DNA from: CBFDBF01 sp050291465
GTDB taxonomy: Bacteria > Pseudomonadota > Gammaproteobacteria > Chromatiales > Chromatiaceae
Assembly (NCBI GenBank): GCA_050291465.1
Contig: JBNKJV010000004.1
Coordinates: 62,001-126,000, forward strand
Reading direction: 5' to 3'
DNA: 64,000 nt
Numbering within the stretch: the stretch's first letter is position 1; each line of letters starts with the position of its first letter. This document shows, in pieces, positions 60,743-64,000 of this stretch. Under the pieces are notes generated by a model. It made no database searches and was not told where the DNA came from. It saw nothing but the letters and a program-made list of their open reading frames with translations. The position numbers and the translations under genes are program-made.

Positions 60743-62019
60743 TGATACTCATAGGCCTTATTCTGCTCCTCCTGGCCCTGCTGGGTGCGCCCCTGTTTAC
60801 CGTCATCGCCGCCAGCGCCTTGCTGGGATTCTACCTTTCCGGGGTGGACCTTTCGGTGGTGGCCATTGAGTTCTTCCGTATCGCAGAGATGCCTGTGCTG
60901 GTGGCCATCCCCCTGTTCACATTCGCCGGTTACCTGCTCAGCGAAAGCCAGGCACCGCAGCGACTGGTCAGGCTTACCCGGGCCCTTCTCGGATGGCTCC
61001 CCGGCGGTATGGCCATTGTCTCATTGGTGGCATGCGCCCTGTTTACCGCTTTCACCGGTGCCTCCGGGGTCACCATCGTCGCCCTGGGTGCCCTGCTCTA
61101 TCCGGCGCTGATCAAGTCCGGATACCGCGAAAATTTCGGTCTCGGCCTGGTCACCACTTCCGGCAGCCTGGGCCTGCTGTTCGCCCCCGCCCTGCCGCTG
61201 ATCCTCTACGCCGTCATCGCTCAGCAACTGGGCATCGCCGGCGACATCACCGTGGATGCCATGTTTCTGGCCGGCATCCTGCCCGGCCTGTTGATGCTGG
61301 CACTCCTTTCCGGCTGGAGTATATGGTCCGCCCGCGGCCAGCCCCTGGTACCTTTCTCCAGGGAGGAGGCAAAATCCGCCCTGCGGGACGCCATCTGGGA
61401 GATCCCGCTGCCGGTGGTGGTATTGGGCGGGATTTACAGCGGCTACTTCGCCATCTCCGAAGCGGCGGCGGTTACCGCCCTGTATGCCCTTGTGGTCGAG
61501 GTGGGGATCCAGCGTGAGATCCCTTTGGCAAAACTGCCCAGGGTGATGCGCAAGGCCATGGTTCTGGTGGGGGGCATCATGGTGATCCTCGGCGTCTCCC
61601 TCGCCTCCACCAACTCCCTGATCGACGCCGAAGTTCCCACGCGTCTGTTCCAGACCATCCAGGGCCTGGTTACCAGCAAACTGACCTTCCTGATGCTGCT
61701 CAATGTGTTCCTGCTGATTCTGGGGACCATGCTGGAGATGTTTTCCGCTCTGGTTCTGATGATTCCGCTGTTGTTGCCGGTGGCCCTCGGATACGGCGTA
61801 GACCCGGTACACCTGGGGATCATCTTCCTGGCGAACATGCAGATCGGTTACTTTACCCCGCCGGTGGGGATGAATCTCTTCATTGCCAGCTATCGCTTCG
61901 GGAGACCCGTGCTGCAGCTCTATAAGGCCACCCTACCCTGGTTTCTTCTCCTGCTGTTCGCGGTGCTCGTGATCACCTATTGGCCGGCACTCTCCCTCAC
62001 CCTGCCGGGAAGGATGTAA
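60739..62019 (+). CDS. dctM: TRAP transporter large permease DctM
   Basis: 426 residues, about twelve membrane helices. LVAIPLFTFAGYLLSESQAP, FTAFTGASGVTIVALGALLY, TTSGSLGLLFAPALPLILYA and LANMQIGYFTPPVGMNLFIA are typical. It is the ion-coupled channel of the TRAP system. Overlaps dctQ and completes the operon. Confidence 0.96.
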   Translation: MMILIGLILLLLALLGAPLFTVIAASALLGFYLSGVDLSVVAIEFFRIAEMPVLVAIPLFTFAGYLLSESQAPQRLVRLTRALLGWLPGGMAIVSLVACALFTAFTGASGVTIVALGALLYPALIKSGYRENFGLGLVTTSGSLGLLFAPALPLILYAVIAQQLGIAGDITVDAMFLAGILPGLLMLALLSGWSIWSARGQPLVPFSREEAKSALRDAIWEIPLPVVVLGGIYSGYFAISEAAAVTALYALVVEVGIQREIPLAKLPRVMRKAMVLVGGIMVILGVSLASTNSLIDAEVPTRLFQTIQGLVTSKLTFLMLLNVFLLILGTMLEMFSALVLMIPLLLPVALGYGVDPVHLGIIFLANMQIGYFTPPVGMNLFIASYRFGRPVLQLYKATLPWFLLLLFAVLVITYWPALSLTLPGRM

Positions 62020-62124
62020 AACAGCGCCCAGGGAGACGGACTTGCAGGACCCGGCGTCTATACTTTTTCCAAGGGCAATCGCAAATGCTACTTAGGGAGC
62101 CTTTGATCAAGTCCATAGATATTT

Positions 62125-62227
62125 AGCCGCAAATGAACGCAAATCACCGCGAATCCACGCCGAAAATTGGAGCATCCACACCTAATCCATTTGCGACACT
62201 TTGCGATGATTGGCGTTTTTCGCGGCC
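62125..62227. repeat. Dispersed inverted repeat, GCCGCAAAT family (copy 3)
   Basis: Left arm GCCGCAAATGAACGCAAATC then ACCGCGAATCCACGC; right arm TTTGCGACACTTTGCGATGA then TTGGCGTTTTTCGCGGC. It lies in the 459-base gap after dctM, which contains only this and the next repeat. Confidence 0.75.
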
Positions 62228-62251
62228 AATACCTCTAAGGAATCTCTGAAA

Positions 62252-62372
62252 AAGTGTCATTTCGAGCAAAGCGAGAAATCTGCGTCAGCATTCCGAACGC
62301 CGGTAAAAGATCTCCATCAAATCCCTCGCGATTGCTCGCGACAGGGATCTCTCCCGGCTGTCGAGATGGCAT
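62252..62372. repeat. Repeat of the TGTCATTTCGAGC-AAGCGAGAAATCT type
   Basis: GTCATTTCGAGCAAAGCGAG followed by AAATCTGCG is a palindromic sequence (ATTTCGAGC / GCGAGAAAT) widely seen between bacterial genes. A second element, CCCTCGCGATTGCTCGCGAC then AGGGATCTCTCCCGG, lies 70 bases further and pairs partly with it (AGATCTCC / GGGATCT). Confidence 0.6.
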
Positions 62373-62478
62373 TAACAGACCTAATCAGAGGTTCTCTAAA
62401 GAAAACGGTCTTCGGGTCAAGCAGCGGATAACCCGTCGGTCGACCTGTGCACGAGGCATTCGATAGGCGGCGAAACCC

Positions 62479-62637
62479 ATGTCCAAGATTTCGACACTGT
62501 GCAAAGTAAGACCATCGGAGATGGAAGCCCTGCAGCCGAAGCTCCGGAAACTGCTTAAAAAACCAAAATATATGTGCCGAAAATGCCTTCGCGCGGCTAA
62601 GAAAAAGGGCGTGCTCTGCAAACCTGAAAAGCTCTGA
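62479..62637 (+). CDS. Small basic cysteine-containing protein (52 residues)
   Basis: MSKISTLCKVRPSEMEALQP, then a lysine-rich middle (LRKLLKKPKY), MCRKCLRAAKKKGVLC and KPEKL. It has C-x2-C followed by another cysteine 12 residues later, a possible metal site. Short proteins with this CRKC...LCKP ending occur in gammaproteobacteria as conserved hypotheticals. The ribosome-binding site is weak (AGGCGG 12 bases upstream). No function known. Confidence 0.6.
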   Translation: MSKISTLCKVRPSEMEALQPKLRKLLKKPKYMCRKCLRAAKKKGVLCKPEKL

Positions 62638-62832
62638 TTCCCGGCAGCGCCGGGATTAGTCCCCACCACCGCAACCCTGCCTGAGACGCAGCTTCCTCGC
62701 CGATAGGAACCGCATTCCTCCCTCCGGATCTGATTACCCCAATCTATCCAGGGTTGACGAAAGCAGACGTACAGCTAGAATCATTCTTAATTAATCCTAG
62801 TTATTCACTTGGTTATTGAAGGTGGAACGGTT

Positions 62833-63132
62833 ATGAGTAAAGAACTGCCCAACCGGGACGGGGACGGCTATCTGATGAATATGGACGACTGGTCTCCGGA
62901 GATCGCGCATGCCATGGCGGAAGCGGACGGCCTGGAGCTGACGGATCCCAAATGGAACCATATCCTGCGTGCCCGTGAATATTACGAAGAGCATGCGGTA
63001 GTCCCGCCGATCCGGAAATTCGCCAAGTATCTGGGTGAGGATCAGAGAGAGATATTCAAACTCTGGCTGACCGGTCCCATGAAACCGATAACCAAATACG
63101 GCGGACTCCCCAAACCCACAGGCTGCGTCTGA
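62833..63132 (+). CDS. tusE: TusE/DsrC family sulfur-relay protein
   Basis: 99 residues. MDDWSPEIAHAMAEADGLEL, WNHILRAREYYEEHAVVPPI and the ending GGLPKPTGCV define the family. The penultimate cysteine, the sulfur-carrying CysA, is present. The second cysteine found in DsrC about ten residues earlier is absent (TGPMKPITKYGG), so it is TusE-like, acting in tRNA 2-thiouridine relay, or a single-cysteine DsrC homolog. A perfect terminator follows. Confidence 0.9.
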   Translation: MSKELPNRDGDGYLMNMDDWSPEIAHAMAEADGLELTDPKWNHILRAREYYEEHAVVPPIRKFAKYLGEDQREIFKLWLTGPMKPITKYGGLPKPTGCV

Positions 63133-63199
63133 CTATCAGGCAACAATGCCGCATCAATTTGTGTCCCCCTCCACCGCATTTAAATACGGTGGCAAGTTC

Positions 63200-63225
63200 G
63201 GCGGCTTCCCAAGCCGCCTTTTTTT
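63200..63225 (+). terminator. Rho-independent terminator after tusE
   Basis: GGCGGCTT (63200-63207) and AAGCCGCC (63211-63218) form a perfect stem with a CCC loop, followed by seven T. Confidence 0.93.
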
Positions 63226-63227
63226 AT

Positions 63228-63379
63228 GTACAGGAAGTACGGTACGCCGCGAGCACAGGGATGTGCAGGAGCGGCGTATATACAGGACGTACGGTACGTG
63301 ATGAACAGGGATGTTCGAATGTCGCGAGCGGACGGGGAAGTCGGCCTGTGAGCGACCCGCGAGAGGCACAGGGATGTGC
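63228..63379. repeat. Array of small hairpins with GGGA-type loops
   Basis: Three stem-loops share the loop GGGA: GCACA-GGGA-TGTGC (63253-63266), GAACA-GGGA-TGTTC (63303-63316) and GCACA-GGGA-TGTGC (63366-63379). The middle one differs in both arms so that pairing is kept. The first is enclosed by an outer stem TACGCCGC / GCGGCGTA (63243-63250 with 63271-63278). GTAC-AGGAA-GTAC precedes it, and GTCGC / GCGAC encloses the third region. The rest of the gap to 63588 holds no recognised gene. Confidence 0.7.
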
Positions 63380-63588
63380 ACAACCAGAACGAGCTCCAGT
63401 AAATTCAAACAATATTGGGTAAACCGTCGCAGGCGGTTCGGGAAGGCATTTATAGATGCGGCCCCGATCAGAGCCTGATAAAGTGCGTGGCGGGAACTGA
63501 TAAAAATGGCGGCTGCAACACGCCCTACGGGCTTCACCCGGCAATAGGTTAACCGGTTCTCCTCCATGGACTATCTGAAACGGGCGCT

Positions 63589-64000
63589 ATGCAAGAACTC
63601 AACGACCTGGAACTGGTTCTTAAGTCACATACACCGATTATCGTTATAGAGTCTCCGGAAGAGCAGCGACTCCTGCAGCTGTTCGCCCAGCTCGGCATGC
63701 GCCTCCCCCACCCTTCCTTCAAATGGACCGTTACCGACGGACTGCAACGGCTGGAGGTGGATTTTGAGGCCCAAAAGTTCACCTCCGACCCTCCGAGCGT
63801 CCTGAAACATATTCGCGCACTCACCAAGCCCGGTTTTTTCCTGCTGCTGGATTTCCACCCTTACGTAGAGGATCCCCTGCACGTCCGGCTGATCAAGGAA
63901 ATCGCCCACGGTTTTGAAACGGTTCCGCGCACCCTTATCTTCCTCAGCCATTCGTTTCAGATTCCACCGGAACTGAAACATCTCACCGCCCATTTCGAAC
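63589..64000 (+). CDS. AAA-family ATPase, N-terminal part (Ycf46-like), cut by window end
   Basis: An open frame from ATG 63589 runs off the window after 137 codons. MQELNDLELVLKSHTPIIVI, ESPEEQRLLQLFAQL, FKWTVTDGLQRLEVDF and GFFLLLDFHPYVEDPLHVRL are typical of the N-terminal domain of Ycf46-type AAA ATPases. The Walker motifs would lie beyond the edge. In this domain TVTDGLQRL and LLLDFHPY stand in for an inactive P-loop fold. Function of the family is poorly defined. Confidence 0.8.
   Translation, partial: MQELNDLELVLKSHTPIIVIESPEEQRLLQLFAQLGMRLPHPSFKWTVTDGLQRLEVDFEAQKFTSDPPSVLKHIRALTKPGFFLLLDFHPYVEDPLHVRLIKEIAHGFETVPRTLIFLSHSFQIPPELKHLTAHFE

Noticed and set aside
62833..63132. DsrC of a dissimilatory sulfite reductase system
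   Set aside because: Only the penultimate cysteine is present; the second DsrC cysteine is missing and no dsr genes are in the window, so TusE-like is the safer name.

Overview
The window looks like chromosomal DNA of a gammaproteobacterium. The grounds are the his cluster followed directly by tatABC, a CydABX-type bd oxidase with CydP, a DUF1820 gene, a sigma-54 activator, a PEP-CTERM protein, a complete TRAP operon and a TusE/DsrC-like protein. A Chromatiales-like or sulfur-oxidiser affiliation fits but is inference. I see no rRNA, tRNA, CRISPR array, prophage or intact insertion sequence.

Region 1 (1-29.9 kb) is dominated by signalling. From the left it holds a truncated lipoprotein with four solute-binding modules, a bacteriohemerythrin, and a 2625-residue pseudokinase/ATPase/GAF/PAS/GGDEF-EAL sensor. 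Two tiny membrane proteins, a periplasmic-sensor diguanylate cyclase and a histidine kinase/REC-TPR pair follow. Next comes a respiratory block: a NifX-like gene with cydP, cydA, cydB and cydX reads leftward from a near-consensus sigma-54 promoter, and a divergent sigma-54 activator with a cysteine-rich PAS domain faces it. A TDT/SLAC1-type transporter and an HDOD-kinase / REC-GGDEF-EAL pair close the region. Several of these proteins make or break cyclic di-GMP.

Region 2 (29.9-40.4 kb) is housekeeping, nearly all on the minus strand: typA, pip, dtd, hisB, hisH, hisA, hisF, a SYLF-domain gene, hisE, tatA, tatB and tatC. TatC carries a FimV-like C-terminal extension. Dispersed inverted repeats built of CACAGAG-like units sit at several his gene junctions. 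The gap between typA and the next gene contains three exact DnaA boxes beside AT-rich DNA and is a possible replication origin.

Region 3 (40.4-57.6 kb) is a mixed housekeeping stretch: an SH3 membrane protein, ilvD, argA, a PAP2-family lipoprotein, a PEP-CTERM protein, dusA, an EamA transporter with a cupin, a P-loop kinase gene broken by an in-frame TAG, pyrC, gloB, hisI, a DUF1820 gene, a DksA-like gene, an ankyrin lipoprotein and an AGCS symporter. Intergenic regions are rich in three related repeat families.

Region 4 (57.6-64 kb) is a TRAP transporter operon (TatT-like, DctP, a cupin, DctQ, DctM), then repeats, a small cysteine-containing protein, tusE with a clear terminator, an array of small GGGA-loop hairpins, and the start of an AAA ATPase gene cut by the window edge.
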